From NCBI GenBank assembly GCA_016800925.1, contig JABCPU010000299.1:19648-83647 (forward strand): a stretch of 64,000 nt of DNA, written 5' to 3'. The stretch is from Suillus spraguei (taxonomy: Eukaryota > Basidiomycota > Agaricomycetes > Boletales > Suillaceae). Within the stretch, counting starts at the first letter, position 1, and every line of letters begins with the position of its first letter. A model generated the notes under the pieces. The model searched no databases and was not told the DNA's origin. It was given only the letters and a program-made list of their open reading frames with translations. This document shows, one piece after another, positions 47,971 through 58,704 of this stretch. The translations under genes were made by a program, and so were the position numbers.

Positions 47971-48643
47971 ATGAGCTGTATAGTTCCATGGGATGGAGTA
48001 TACCGCATCCAGAATGTGGGCTATCCCGATCAAAGGATAGGTCTCGAGTTGTACGCTGGCGCTAAGGATTTCTTTGTCGCCGGCCGTCACGAGGATTCGG
48101 GTGATGCTCGTATCGAGGTAAGTTCTTGAACATAGATCTCATTTTGCTACCGTCCAGTTCTCATGGCCTCTAGTGGCAAGTTGTAGCCACCAAGGTCGGC
48201 CAAGGCAATGACAACAAGATAACTATCAAGTCCGTAGCTAAGGACGTGCCCGACTTCTACATCGGTGCCGACGTCAGTTTCGCTTCGCCCTTATTTTGAA
48301 GTTTAATACTAACTTCGCGAAAGGCTAGGAAAGTGGTTCACAGTCTCAAACCCTATGAATGGGACATACCGTACCGTGAGGTTGGCAGATAGGTGTGAGT
48401 ATGGCATGTGTCATGCGTCTCCAGGGAGTAACATGGCTCTTTTATTCAGCATCAAGGACCCTGCTTCAGGCTTGCTGTTGTACTTGCACGGTATTAAAGA
48501 CGCAACACCCGTACGATATTTCATTTTGTGCTGTTGAATAACGTCTTACTTTGTTCCTGAATTAGGTTGAACTCACGGAGGATGGCGCGGGAGAGGTGTC
48601 ATACTGGAGGTTTATCCCTTTCAGGCCCCCTCAAACTGATTAG
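47971..48643 (+). pseudogene. beta-trefoil-like small protein, array copy 2, nonsense codon
   Basis: The five exons are in the same places as in the other copies (47971-48117, 48174-48272, 48324 to about 48394, 48450-48510, 48566-48643). It starts MSCIVPWDGVYRIQNVGYPD and has TPYEW replaced by KPYEWD. In exon 3 the conserved GRW is GR followed by TAG at 48390-48392 (TGG to TAG), so translation would stop after about 104 residues, before the last two exons. Exons 4 and 5 remain open downstream (SGLLLYLH, SYWRFIPF). Exon 2 is longer than in copies 3-5 and 7, like that of copy 6. It is probably a recent pseudogene. Confidence 0.65.
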
Positions 48644-48789
48644 GTATATGCACTCAGATAGCTAGCGTTGATATGGTTTCTGTTGGCAGTTAACATGTAC
48701 GTTAGTGGTGGAATTCAAGCGCTCTTGGGTGAGCGGGCAATGAAAGGCAACGAGTAATTTCTACTGGGTTGTTACGGACCAGTGCTACT

Positions 48790-49060
48790 TGAGGCAAGGA
48801 GCTTTACAAGCATTAGCTGCACGCGCACCTGGCCTCGGGTGAGAGCTTCGAAGTCGCGCACATCTTTAGCTGATCAGCTTTATAGCTCATTGCTCATACC
48901 TATCCTCGTGTCGCTCAAGGGGTACCGAGGGTTTGATGCATTTTCTGTGGCATTGTCTGGATATTTTGTATGGTCCGATGATCGATCTGGCTTAGACCGC
49001 TGCGTTTTGCGAAAGTCCATGTTAGGGGGATGCTTTTGGAGCTCCGGTACTTATGTTATA
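48790..49060. repeat. PNS1 3'-end remnant in spacer 2-3
   Basis: CATTAGCTGCACGCGCACCT, GGTGAGAGCTTCGAAGTCGC, ACCTATCCTCGTGTCGCTCAA, GGGTACCGAGGGTTTGATGC and CGAAAGTCCATGTTAG follow the order of the last PNS1 exons and intron at 44320-44560, with small deletions. Confidence 0.85.
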
Positions 49061-49671
49061 GCCTCAAGTACGAGCGTGAACCTACACGTCATACGGCTAT
49101 GACAGTCACCGGTCCGAATGAAGGGAACGGACGTCCGTCATTTCAAATCAAAGTATCACCCACAGCATGAAGCTTATTAACGAGGACCACGATTCACCAG
49201 ACTTCAGGTTGAAGTCTCAGCGGGAGCTTCTCGGCATTTCTGGAGTTAATCACAATGATTGTCTTCGTTGTGATAGTGCAACTCCCTGGAGAGGTGGTTT
49301 ACTGCACCCTTGCAGCCATTAAGACCCAAAAAGCTGCAGTGGCCGCTTTGTTGTATTGATTCAATTGCTACTTACCCTCATTCGGTCAACAGGTGATATA
49401 ATCAGGCCGGTGCTATTTGCGCAATTTACGCATGTATCTATTCTTGCATTCAAGCCGTCAGCTCACCTGATAGGTTCCTTCAGGCGCGGCTTGCACCTGA
49501 CCATAACTAATTCCAGGTAAGTTCTTACAGCAAGTGGAAGGAAGTTGCTATTCGCTTGACCTTTATAATTATGCTACGGTTCCATACAAGCTGTCAGAGA
49601 ATCTGATACTTTAGGAATGGACGGGAGCTAACTTGCCTGCACATTCGCGGGCGAGATCCACTATAAAAGGT

Positions 49672-49679
49672 GTCAGGTT
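49672..49679 (+). promoter_or_regulatory. TATA box, array copy 3
   Basis: TATAAAAG lies 65 bp before the ATG. The flanks are slightly diverged (CACTATAAAAGGTGTC). Confidence 0.75.
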
Positions 49680-49736
49680 ATCATTCCAGGGTGCATCCTC
49701 ATCTTCCTCGAAAACCTTTCACTTCAAATCACTATC

Positions 49737-50396
49737 ATGAGTTACGTGGTTCCACTGGATGGAGTATACCGCCTCCAGAATGTTCACTATCCCGAGCAAA
49801 ATATTGGAGTCAACGCTTATGGCGTCATTGTAGTCGTCGGCCGTCGCGTGGATTCGTTTAATGGACACGTCGAGATAAGTTATTGAAACAAATCTTTCGT
49901 TGCGCTACCATTCAGTTCTCACGGCCTTTACAGTGGAATATCAAAGCAGACAACGTAGGCGAGTTCAGCAAGATAACTATCGAGAACAGCGGCCACTACA
50001 TCGCTGCTGAGGTCAGTTTCACTTCCCCTTATTTTGAACTTTAATATTAACGTTGCAACAGTCTCAAGAGGTCACCGCCTACGGTACCACACCCTATGGA
50101 TGGGAATTATCGTACCGTGATGTTGGTAGATGGGTGTGAGTATGGCTTGTGTCACGCGTCTTCAGGAAATGACTTAGCTCTTCTCTTCAGTTTCAGGGAC
50201 CCTGATTCAGGCGCCTACCTGTATATGCCAGATGGTGCTGAAGGAACCAAGGTACGACACTTCGTTTTGCGCTGTTGAATAACATCTTACTTTGTTCCTT
50301 GATTAGGTCACCCTCTTGCATGAGCCTATAGGCGACATTGGATGCTGGAGGTTTATTCCTATCAGGCGCGCCCCAACTGATTTAGTCCGGATGTAG
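49737..50396 (+). pseudogene. beta-trefoil-like small protein, array copy 3, donor lost and LINE in last codons
   Basis: Exons are 49737-49874, 49934-50011, 50062-50135, 50191-50251 and 50307-50396. It starts MSYVVPLDGVYRLQNVHYPE; later marks are WNIKADNVGE, TPYGWELSYRD, SGAYLYMPDGAEG and CWRFIPIR. The first intron's donor reads ATAAGT in place of GTAAGT, so normal splicing is probably lost. A LINE fragment is inserted at 50386/50387 within the last codons. The original frame would have ended at the TGA now at 51362-51367; the present frame runs into the insert and stops at 50394-50396. Otherwise all exons are open, about 147 codons. Confidence 0.62.
50375..50386. repeat. target site duplication, left
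   Basis: AACTGATTTAGT is repeated exactly at 51352-51363 and brackets the LINE insertion. Confidence 0.9.
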
Positions 50397-51351
50397 ACAT
50401 CCACATAGCGAGAAGGCCGAGACAGCAAAGATAGAAGACGGACTCGCCGATGAAAACCTAAGGGCGTACTCAGACGGGTCAATGGTGGATGGGGGAGTTG
50501 GAGGAGCAGCAGTGGTCATGAGAGGCAACGAAGTGATAGGAAGCAAGAGGTTTCACTTGGGGAGCGACCGCGAGCATACGGTCTATGAAGCAGAGTTGGT
50601 GGGGATGATATTAGCAGTACAACTGCTGAAGGAGACGGGAGGAAGAAGGGGCACCATATCCCTAGGTGTCGACAATCAGGCAGCGATAAGAGCAACCGAA
50701 GCTTTCCGCTCACAGCCAGGACACTACCTCATGGACCAATTCCACGATGATCTTAGAAGACAGTCGACACGTCAGCACCATCAAAGAAGTTTGCAAAGAA
50801 GATAGAGAAGCTACCGAGACGTCACAGCTCACTGATGTTTCAACTCCGCACGGGACATATAGCGCTCAACAAACACCTCAAACGAATAGCGAAATCCCCA
50901 ACGGCGCGTTGCCCAGCATGCGAAAACCATGACGAAACGGTACACCACTTCATCCTAGTCTGCCCAGCATACGTGAACCAGAGAGAACAAATGAGGAAAG
51001 AAGTCGGAGCAAGACAATGCAAAATCGAGTACCTGCTGAACGAAAGCAAGGGAATGAGAGCAACGTTGACGTACATCGCGCGCACGAGAAGATTGGAACA
51101 AACCTTCGGAGATGTAACCCCCCCAGCGGAAAAGGAGAAGGAATAGAGGAAACGCGACAACAAGTCGCACAATCATATCAAGAGCCTGAAGAAGGCCCTA
51201 ACGTCCGCGCGCAAGCCAGGACCACTGTATAGCATAGACAACCAAAAACGGACCAAAGCATATACGAATAGATTAGATGTACAGTAGGTAGTGTCCATCA
51301 TAGGGCATAGCCCAACGGACAATAAACAAGGATCAAAAAAAAAAAAAAAAA
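50387..51351 (+). mobile_element. 5'-truncated non-LTR retrotransposon (LINE) with RNase H and poly(A)
   Basis: The 965-bp insert ends in a run of about 19 A and is bounded by a 12-bp target duplication, the classic product of target-primed reverse transcription. Its 5' part encodes an RNase H domain: AYSDGSMVDGGVGGAAVV, YEAELVGMILAV and GVDNQAAIRA (50460-50800). A frame further on reads LRTGHIALNKHL and CPACENHDETVHHFILVCP, the zinc-binding tail common after RNase H in these elements (50836-51146). Two frame changes and a missing piece between the domains show that it is dead. The reverse transcriptase is absent. Confidence 0.92.
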
Positions 51352-51363
51352 AACTGATTTAGT
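51352..51363. repeat. target site duplication, right
   Basis: This is the second copy of AACTGATTTAGT. After it the normal array spacer resumes (GTGATGCACTGAGATAG). Confidence 0.9.
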
Positions 51364-51529
51364 GTGATGCACTGAGATAGTTGGTATTGATATGGTTTCT
51401 GCTCGTAGTTAATATGTACGTTAGTGGCGGAATTCAAGCGCTCTCTGGTGAGCGGGCAACGAGTAACTTCTACTAGGTGATTTGTTATGGACCAGTGCTA
51501 CTTGAGGCAAAGAGCCTTACAAGTTGTAT

Positions 51530-51740
51530 GTATTAGGTGCATGCGCACCTGATCTAAGTATTCTGGGTGAGAGTTTCGAAGTCGCAGCGCATCTTTGGCT
51601 GATCAGCTTTATAGCTCATTGCTCTTACCTATCTTCGCGTCATTCAAGGAATAGATGCACTTTGTTTGGTGTTGTTTAGATATTTTGTATTGGGTTGGTG
51701 CCTCAAAACACGTTTTGCGAAAAGTCCATATCAGAGTGGC
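51530..51740. repeat. PNS1 3'-end remnant in spacer 3-4
   Basis: GGGTGAGAGTTTCGAAGTCGC, TTGGCTGATCAGCTTTATAG, CTCTTACCTATCTTCGCGTC and GCGAAAAGTCCATATCAG follow the order of the PNS1 last intron and exon, more degraded than in spacers 1-2 and 2-3. Confidence 0.75.
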
Positions 51741-52557
51741 ATGTCAGCCTCGAGTACGAGCATGAACCGAACTGCGTGTCATACGGGTATGACAGCCACC
51801 GGTCCGATATGAAAGGAACAGCACGCCTATCATTTCAAAGTATCACCTCACAACATGAAGCTTATTAACGAGGATCACGATTCACCAGACTTCAGGTTGA
51901 AGTTCTAAGCTTCCTGGCATTTCAGGGTAGGTTGTTTTGTCAATCTCAATCACGACGACTGTTTCCGTTGTGATAGTACGACTCCCTGGAGAGGTAGTTT
52001 ATTGCACCCTTGCAGCCATTGGATATACTAAGGCCCGAAAAGCGCATTGGCCGCTTTATTGTACTGATTCAATTGCTACTTACCCTCATTCGGTCGACAG
52101 GTGGTAGGTCGGTAAGCTAGGTTTTGACCTGTCCCCAACCTCCTGAAACCGCTGACTGCTAGCATGTTTCACGATATAATCAGGCATACAAAACGAAAGC
52201 AGGTCGTGCAGACTCGTGCTACTAATGGACAGTTTTGCTCTCATAGCGAACACGACTTTGGCGCATAATCAGTTTGAAGGCCGGTGCTATTCGCGCAATT
52301 TACGCAAGTATCTATTCTTGCATCCAAACCGTCAGCTCACCTGATAGGTTCCTTTAGGCATGGCCCGCACCTGACCATAACTTTTAAGTAAGTTCTTACA
52401 GCAAGTGGAATGGAAGCTCATCATTGTGGGGTGCTATTCGCTTGACTTTTACAATTATGACATATTCCATATGAGCTGTCAAATAATCTGATGCTTCTTC
52501 AGGAATAGACTGCAGCTAACTCGCCTGCACGTCGGCCAGAATCCGGGAAAAGTGCAG

Positions 52558-52565
52558 TATAAAAG
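52558..52565 (+). promoter_or_regulatory. TATA box, array copy 4
   Basis: TATAAAAG lies 75 bp before the ATG, in the shared promoter block. Confidence 0.8.
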
Positions 52566-52632
52566 GTCTCAGATTATCATCTTAGGGTGCATCCTCATCT
52601 TCCTCGAAAGCCTTTCACTTCAAATCAACATT

Positions 52633-53279
52633 ATGGATTACGTGGTTCCATGGGATGGAGCATACCGCCTCCAGAATGTTGGCTATCCTGAGCAAAATAT
52701 TGGACTTAATACTTATGGTGTCATTGAAGTCGTCGGCTGTCGCGTAAATTCGTCTAGTCCTTACATGACGGTAAGTTCTTGAAACCAATCTTTCATTGCA
52801 CTACCATTCAGTTATCATAGGCTTTACCGTGGGAAGTCAAAGCCGACAGCGTAGGCGAGCGCAGCAAGATAACTATCAAGTACAACGACCACTACATCGG
52901 TGCTGAGGTCAGCTTTATTTCCCCCCTTATTTTGAAGTTTAATATTAACTTTGCAAAAGTCTAAGAGGGTCACCTCCGACAGTACCACACCCTATGAATG
53001 GGAATTATCGTACCGTGAGGTTGGTAGATGGGCGTGAGTATAGCTTGTATTGCGTATCTTCAGGAAGTAACTTGGCTCTTCTCTTCAGCATCCAGGACTC
53101 TGCCTCAGGCGCCTACCTGTACATGCCTGATGGTGCTGAAGGAACCAGGGTACGATACTTCATTTTGCGCTGTTGAATAACATCTTACTTTGTCCTTTGG
53201 TTAGGTCACGCTCTTGTATGAGCCTATAGGCGACATGGGATACTGGAGGTTTGTTCCTATCAGGCCCCCCTCGAACTGA
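52633..53279 (+). CDS. beta-trefoil-like small protein, array copy 4, shifted acceptor
   Basis: Exons are 52633-52770, 52821-52907, 52960-53033, 53089-53149 and 53205-53279, giving 144 codons. It starts MDYVVPWDGAYRLQNVGYPE; later marks are WEVKADSVGE, TPYEWELSYRE, SGAYLYMPDGAEG and YWRFVPIR. The usual acceptor TTTGCAG before TGG has changed to TTTACCG, but an AG nine bases upstream (CATAG) keeps the frame and would add three residues (Ala-Leu-Pro). So the copy can still be read through. The family call rests on pattern only. Confidence 0.65.
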
Positions 53280-53567
53280 TTTGGTGCGGTGCACTGGGAT
53301 AATTGGTGTTGACATGGTTGCTGTTGGTAGTTAACATGTACATTAGAGGCGGAATTCAAGCGCTCTCGGGTGAGCGGGCAATGAAAGGCATTGAGTAATT
53401 TCTACTAGGCGATTTATTACGGACCAGTGCTACTTGAGGCGAAGAGCTTTACAGCTCTTTGCATAAGGATGGCAGTGGCGTGAAATGTTCGTTCAATTAG
53501 GAAATGTTGGACTTATGCAAATTTGGCTTGTGTAACCTTGTACTACCCTTATTATCATCTTCGCAAC

Positions 53568-53937
53568 ATGGGATTTCGCAAGATCAGTTGTGACGTGAAA
53601 CTTGCGGCAATCCGACTCCATGAACGGGAACCTTCTGAGCCTTCGCGACATCCTAGACTCCTGCGGATTTTCCGAACGCACTTGGTTTCGGATTTTGAGG
53701 CTCTGGCGCAAAACTGGTGATGTCGTGAACCATCAACCTAGCACAGCAATGCGTGGTCGTCTGCGTGCTCACGATTGTGAAGATATTGATTGCCTGTTTC
53801 GTCTTGTAAGGCAGAATCCTGACTATTTTTTGGACGAGCTTATGCACCTCCTCGCAACAAACCAATTCATATCTGTCCATTTCACAATAGCTCACATCAG
53901 CACGTTTGAGCTCACGGAAGATTGAGTAGGATGTCAA
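53568..53937 (+). pseudogene. Tc1/mariner-type transposase N-terminus, fragment
   Basis: MGFRKISCDVKLAAIRLHER opens the fragment in one frame, and LSLRDILDSCGFSERT, FRILRLWRKTGDVVN and NPDYFLDELMHLLATNQF continue it in another. These are the HTH and linker segments of Tc1-type transposases of basidiomycetes. A frameshift near 53630 and loss of the catalytic DDE part make it a relic. It sits in the spacer between array copies 4 and 5. Confidence 0.85.
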
Positions 53938-54612
53938 CCCGGAGCGTGAACCGAACTACGGCCACCGGTCCGAGACGAAAGATCATTTCAAATTGAAATA
54001 TTACTCCACAGCGCGCCAGACTTGAGTGTCTCCACGATACTCAACGGAAGCTTCTTGGCATTTTGGGGTGTAGATTGACGTTGATTTGTCAATCAAAATG
54101 ATTGTCTTCAGTCTTCCTGGGAGAGGTGGTTGGCAGCGCATCTGAAAGCCGCGGTATTTCAAATTGTGCCGATTTACCTGCAGCCGTAAGCCTGACCTGT
54201 CCCCACCTTCCTGAAACCGTTGACTGCTAGCAGGTTTTGGTGACTATGATATAATCAGTGCGTACGAAACGAATTGGAACCCATCAGTGGGTTGCTACCA
54301 ATGGACAGTTTGCCCTCAGAGCAAGCACGAATGATGTTGGCGCATGATCAGTTTGAAGGCCGGTGCTATTGGCGCAAGTATCCATTCTTGCATCCAAGCC
54401 GTCAGCTCACCTGATAGGTTCCTTTAGGCCTCACCTGACTTCAAGTAATTCCAGGTAAGTTCTTACAGCAAGTGGAATGGAAGCTCATCATTGTGGGGTG
54501 CTATTCTCTCGACTTTCGTAATTATGCTATGTTCCGTGCAAGCTGTCGGATCATCTGATACTCTTTCAGTTATGGACGGCAGCTAATTCACCAGGATCCG
54601 GGCAAAGTGCCG

Positions 54613-54620
54613 TATAAAAG
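54613..54620 (+). promoter_or_regulatory. TATA box, array copy 5
   Basis: TATAAAAG lies 75 bp before the ATG, in the shared promoter block. Confidence 0.8.
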
Positions 54621-54687
54621 CTTTCAAATTATCATTCCAGGATGGATCTTCATCCTCCTCGAAAACCTTTCACTTCAAATCACTTTC

Positions 54688-55328
54688 ATGAGTTACGAGG
54701 TTCCATGGGATGGAGTTTACCGCCTCGAGAATGTTCACTATCCTGAGCAAAAGATTGGACTCAGTACTGGTGGTGTCATTGAAGTCGTCGGCCGTCGCAT
54801 GGGTTCGGTTGATTCACACACCGAGGTGAGTTCTTGAAACAAAATATCTTATTGCACTATCATTCGGTCCTCATGGTCTTTGCAGTGGGAAATCTCAGCC
54901 GACGACATAGGTGACTCCAGCAAAATGACTATCAAGTGCGACGGCCGCTACATTGATACTGATGTCTGTTTCATTTCCCACTTAACATGAAGTTTAATAT
55001 TAACTTCGCAAAAGTATAAGAGGGTAACCTACAATACCATACCCCATGAATGGGAATTATCGTATCGTGATGTCGGCAGATGGACGTGAGTATGACGTAT
55101 ATCACGCGTCTTCAGGAAGTAACCTGGCTCTTCACTTCAGCATCCGGGCCGCTGTTTCAGGCTTGTATATGTACTTGCCCGATGGTGATGAAGGAACAAG
55201 GGTACGGCACTTCATTTTGCACTGTTGAAAACCATCTCACTTTGCTCAATTAGGTTCAACTCATGTATGAGCCAATATCCGCCAATGCATACTGGAGGTT
55301 AATTCCTATCAGACACCCCTCAAAGTGA
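54688..55328 (+). CDS. beta-trefoil-like small protein, array copy 5
   Basis: Exons are 54688-54825, 54886-54963, 55015-55085, 55141-55201 and 55254-55328, giving 140 codons with GT-AG introns throughout (donor two is GTCTGT, elsewhere GTCAGT). It starts MSYEVPWDGVYRLENVHYPE; later marks are WEISADDIGD, PHEWELSYRD, SGLYMYLPDGDEG and YWRLIPIR. Nothing disrupts it. It is most like copies 3 and 4 in exon 1 (the VVGRR block replaces AGRHED). The protein is cytosolic by sequence, and the beta-trefoil assignment is inference. Confidence 0.68.
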
Positions 55329-56405
55329 TTGGGTGCGATGCACTGAGATAGCTGGTGTTGATATGGTTTATGTTGGTCGTTGACATGTATGCTAGTGATG
55401 GAATTCAAGCGTTCTCAGGTGAGCAGGCAATGAAAGCACCGAGTAATTTCTGTCAAATTATTTGTTACGGACCAGTACTTACTACTTACTACTTGAGCTT
55501 ACAAATAGCTACTTAAAATATTGCACAACATTTAAGAATGTAAACAAGACAACACTATGTATTATCGATCGGCGTTGTATGATGAACCGCATACACGTCA
55601 TACGGCTATGACAGTCACCGGTCCGGGATGGCCCATCATTTCAAATTGAAGTGTTACTTCACATTTTTAGTGAGGATCACTTGACTTGAAGCTTGAAGTA
55701 TCCCTACCGTGCTCAGCGGGAGCTTATTGGCATTGATCGGTGTGCAGGTTGATTTGTCAATCACGACGATTGTCTTCCTTGTGATAGTACAACTCGAGTC
55801 GGTTGTTCGCTACACCTTTGCAGCCATCGGATATCAGACCCGAAAAGCAGTGTGACATTCAAGTTGTTACTTACTCTCATTCAGTCAACACTGAACAATA
55901 TAATCAACTCCACGAGGCCCATAAGCAGCCGTAAGCCATGTTTCTTCGACCTGTTTTCAGGTTTCTGAAACTGCTGACTGGCCAGCAGGTTTCGGTGACT
56001 ATGATATGATCAGTGCATACGAAACAAATACAGTGAGTCGTGCTGCCAGTGGACAGCCTTGCTCTCATAGCGAGCACGACTCAAAATAATGTTGGCGCAT
56101 GATCACTTTGAAGGCCAGTATTATTCGAGCAATTTACGCAAGTATTTGTTCCCTGCAAGCCGTCAGCTCATCTGATAGATTCCTTTAGGCATGGCCTGCA
56201 CCTGACCATAACTTTTAAGTAATTCCAGGGTAAATTCAAATTCTTACAGCAAGTGGAATGGAAGCACATCACTATGGGGTGCTATTCGCTTGACATTTGC
56301 AATTATGCTATGTTCCATGCAAGCCGTCAGGATCATTTGATACTCGTTCAGGAATGGACGGCAGCTAACTCGCCTGCACATCGGCCAGAATCCGGGCAAA
56401 GTTAG

Positions 56406-56413
56406 TATAAAAG
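56406..56413 (+). promoter_or_regulatory. TATA box, array copy 6
   Basis: TATAAAAG lies 74 bp before the ATG, in the shared promoter block. Confidence 0.8.
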
Positions 56414-56479
56414 GTCTCAGATATCTTCATAGGGTGCATCCTCATCTTCCTCGAAAGCCTTTCACTTCAAATCAACATC

Positions 56480-57149
56480 ATGGGTTCCATAGTTCCATGG
56501 GATGGAGTATACCACATCCAGAATGTGGGCTATCCAGATCAAATGATGGGACTTCAGATTTATGTTGGCGCATTGGACCCTTATTATGTTGCCGGCCGTC
56601 ACGAGGATTCGTATGATCCTTGTATCGAGGTAAGTTCTTTATATCGCATTGCACTACCGTCCAGTTCTCATGACCTCTGCAGTGGAAAGTTAAAGCCACC
56701 AAGGTAGGCCAAGACCTATACAGCAAGATAGTTATCCAGTCCGACTCCCGGGGCACGTCCAACTACATCGCTGCTAACGTCAGTTTGACTTTGCCCTTAT
56801 TTTGAAGTTCGATACTAACTTCGCGGAAGTCTGACAGCAGAGTGGTTTACAGTTCCGAACCCTATGAATGGGATGTACCGTACCGCGAGGTTGGCAGATG
56901 GGTGTGAGTATGGCATGTGTCATGCGTCTTCATGGAGTAACCCGGCTCTTCTTTTCAGTATCAAGGACCCTGCTTCAGGCTTGTTGTTATACTTGCCTAG
57001 TAGCGAGGATAGAGTACAGGTACAACACTTCATATTGAGCTGTTGAATAACACCTTATTTTGTCCCTGATTTAGGTTCAACTCATGGAGGATGGCGCTGG
57101 AGAAGCGTCATACTGGAGGTTCATTCCTTTCAGGCCCTCCTCAAATTAA
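56480..57149 (+). CDS. beta-trefoil-like small protein, array copy 6
   Basis: Exons are 56480-56629, 56683-56778, 56830-56903, 56959-57019 and 57075-57149, giving 151 codons, the longest copy. It starts MGSIVPWDGVYHIQNVGYPD; later marks are AGRHEDSYDP, WKVKATKVGQ, EPYEWDVPYRE, SGLLLYLPSSEDR and YWRFIPFR. All splice sites are standard. It groups with copies 1 and 2 by AGRHED and by the long exon 2. Nothing disrupts it. Confidence 0.68.
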
Positions 57150-58629
57150 TTGGGTGCGATGCAAAGATAGTTGGTGCTGATATGGTTCCTGTTGGTGGTT
57201 AACATGTATGTTAGTGGCAGAATCCAAGCGCTCTTGGGTGAGCGGGCAATGAAAGGCAACGAGTGATTTCTACCAGGCGATTTGTTAGGACCGATGCTAC
57301 TTGAGGCAAGGGTCAAGCTTTAAGTACGTTCGACTCCTAACACCAACATTTTAGGCAGAATAAACAGAGATAGATCCAGTATTGCGTAGCATCGCTGACA
57401 TGAGTACATTCTCACCCGTCGACCTGTCATCGATGTCATCTATGACACTGGGGTTTGGCGCTGCCGACTTGCAACTTGCTCCATTGCATTTCCCCCCTTA
57501 TGGATGCTTTCCTTAAAGTCTGAATTAATACATGTGACATGGCACAGGTCTGTGCGTACTCCATTTGCTTCTTGCTCCCGTCTTCAAGTTAGCATCCATA
57601 CTTTCTGTTTTTCCAGTATTATACGAGACACGAGTCCAACTGAGTCTAATCAGAATCCCAGTACCGATAAAGTGACATAAATACAAAAGATGTGCGTTGC
57701 AAGTTCTTGTGACACTTGTCCAGTGACAAGCCCAACGTCATGGATGACGATGCAACACACAGGTGATCCAGCCTCACTTAGCAACGAGAGCGGAATGACC
57801 ATGCATCGCGTACGCTCAAACTTGGCAGTCACGAATGCAGAATGGGAGGAACTAGTGATAGCGGAGACACGATTGAAAAGCTACATGACCGGAAGTAAGA
57901 ACAGGTTGAGGAATGTAGAGTTTGCCATGTGCAACAGAATCTGAGCAGATGAAAAGGCGCGTGGAAACAGTGCACAGCCCGAACGGAATGGTCATGTGCC
58001 ATGTATGTTGAAACTCGGCCTCTGCACGGAGCATAGACTCAGCAGTCTCTGCGAGGGGGATAGTGCGTCGATTCAACAGGGAGGTTGAGATGTGTTGAGA
58101 TGTTGAAGACTAGGTCCCGTGACAGGGAGAGACTCAGAGTCTAGACACAGCGGAGGAGTTTGCAATCGAATCATTCTGTATTATGGTGAGCATTTATTGT
58201 AAGGAAAAAATGCCGTAATCACATACTGAAGGTGATTACATACGCTAAGTGGCCCTGGGCGGTTTTAGTAGCAAGCACTGCGAATGATGTTGGCGCATCG
58301 TGACAACTTATCAGTTGGAAGGCTGGTGCTATTTGCACGATTCATGCAAGTATCCTGCAAGCTGTCAGCTCACCTGATAGGTTCCTTCAGGGGTAGCTTG
58401 CCCCTGGCCAGAACTAAAATTTATGTAATTCCAGGGCGAGTTCAACAAGTTATAGCGGCCATTACCCCAGAAGCAAGCGGAATGGAAGCATAACATCATA
58501 TTGGTGTGCTATTCGCTCGACTTGCGCAATTATGTACTGTTCCATGCAAGCTGTCACATCTGTAGCTCCTTCAGGAATGGACTGCAGCTAACTCGCCTGT
58601 GCGTCGGCCAGAATGCGGACAAAGTACAG
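57150..58629. other. spacer 6-7, no gene seen
   Basis: The first part follows the common array spacer up to about 57340. After that comes about 900 bp not shared with other spacers and without recognisable genes. The array spacer resumes at about 58270 (GAATGATGTTGGCGCAT). Confidence 0.5.
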
Positions 58630-58637
58630 TATAAAAG
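58630..58637 (+). promoter_or_regulatory. TATA box, array copy 7
   Basis: TATAAAAG lies 75 bp before the ATG, in the shared promoter block. Confidence 0.8.
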
Positions 58638-58704
58638 GTCTCGGATTATCATCACAAGATGTATCCTCATCTTCCTCGAAAACCTTTCACTTTAGATCAA
58701 TATC

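Noticed and set aside
50482..51146. LINE ORFs as independent host genes
   Set aside because: They are parts of one insert with poly(A) and target duplication, and the RNase H and zinc-binding tail belong to the element.
53653..53937. Minus-strand 94-codon frame as a gene
   Set aside because: It is the shadow of the Tc1-type transposase relic on the plus strand.
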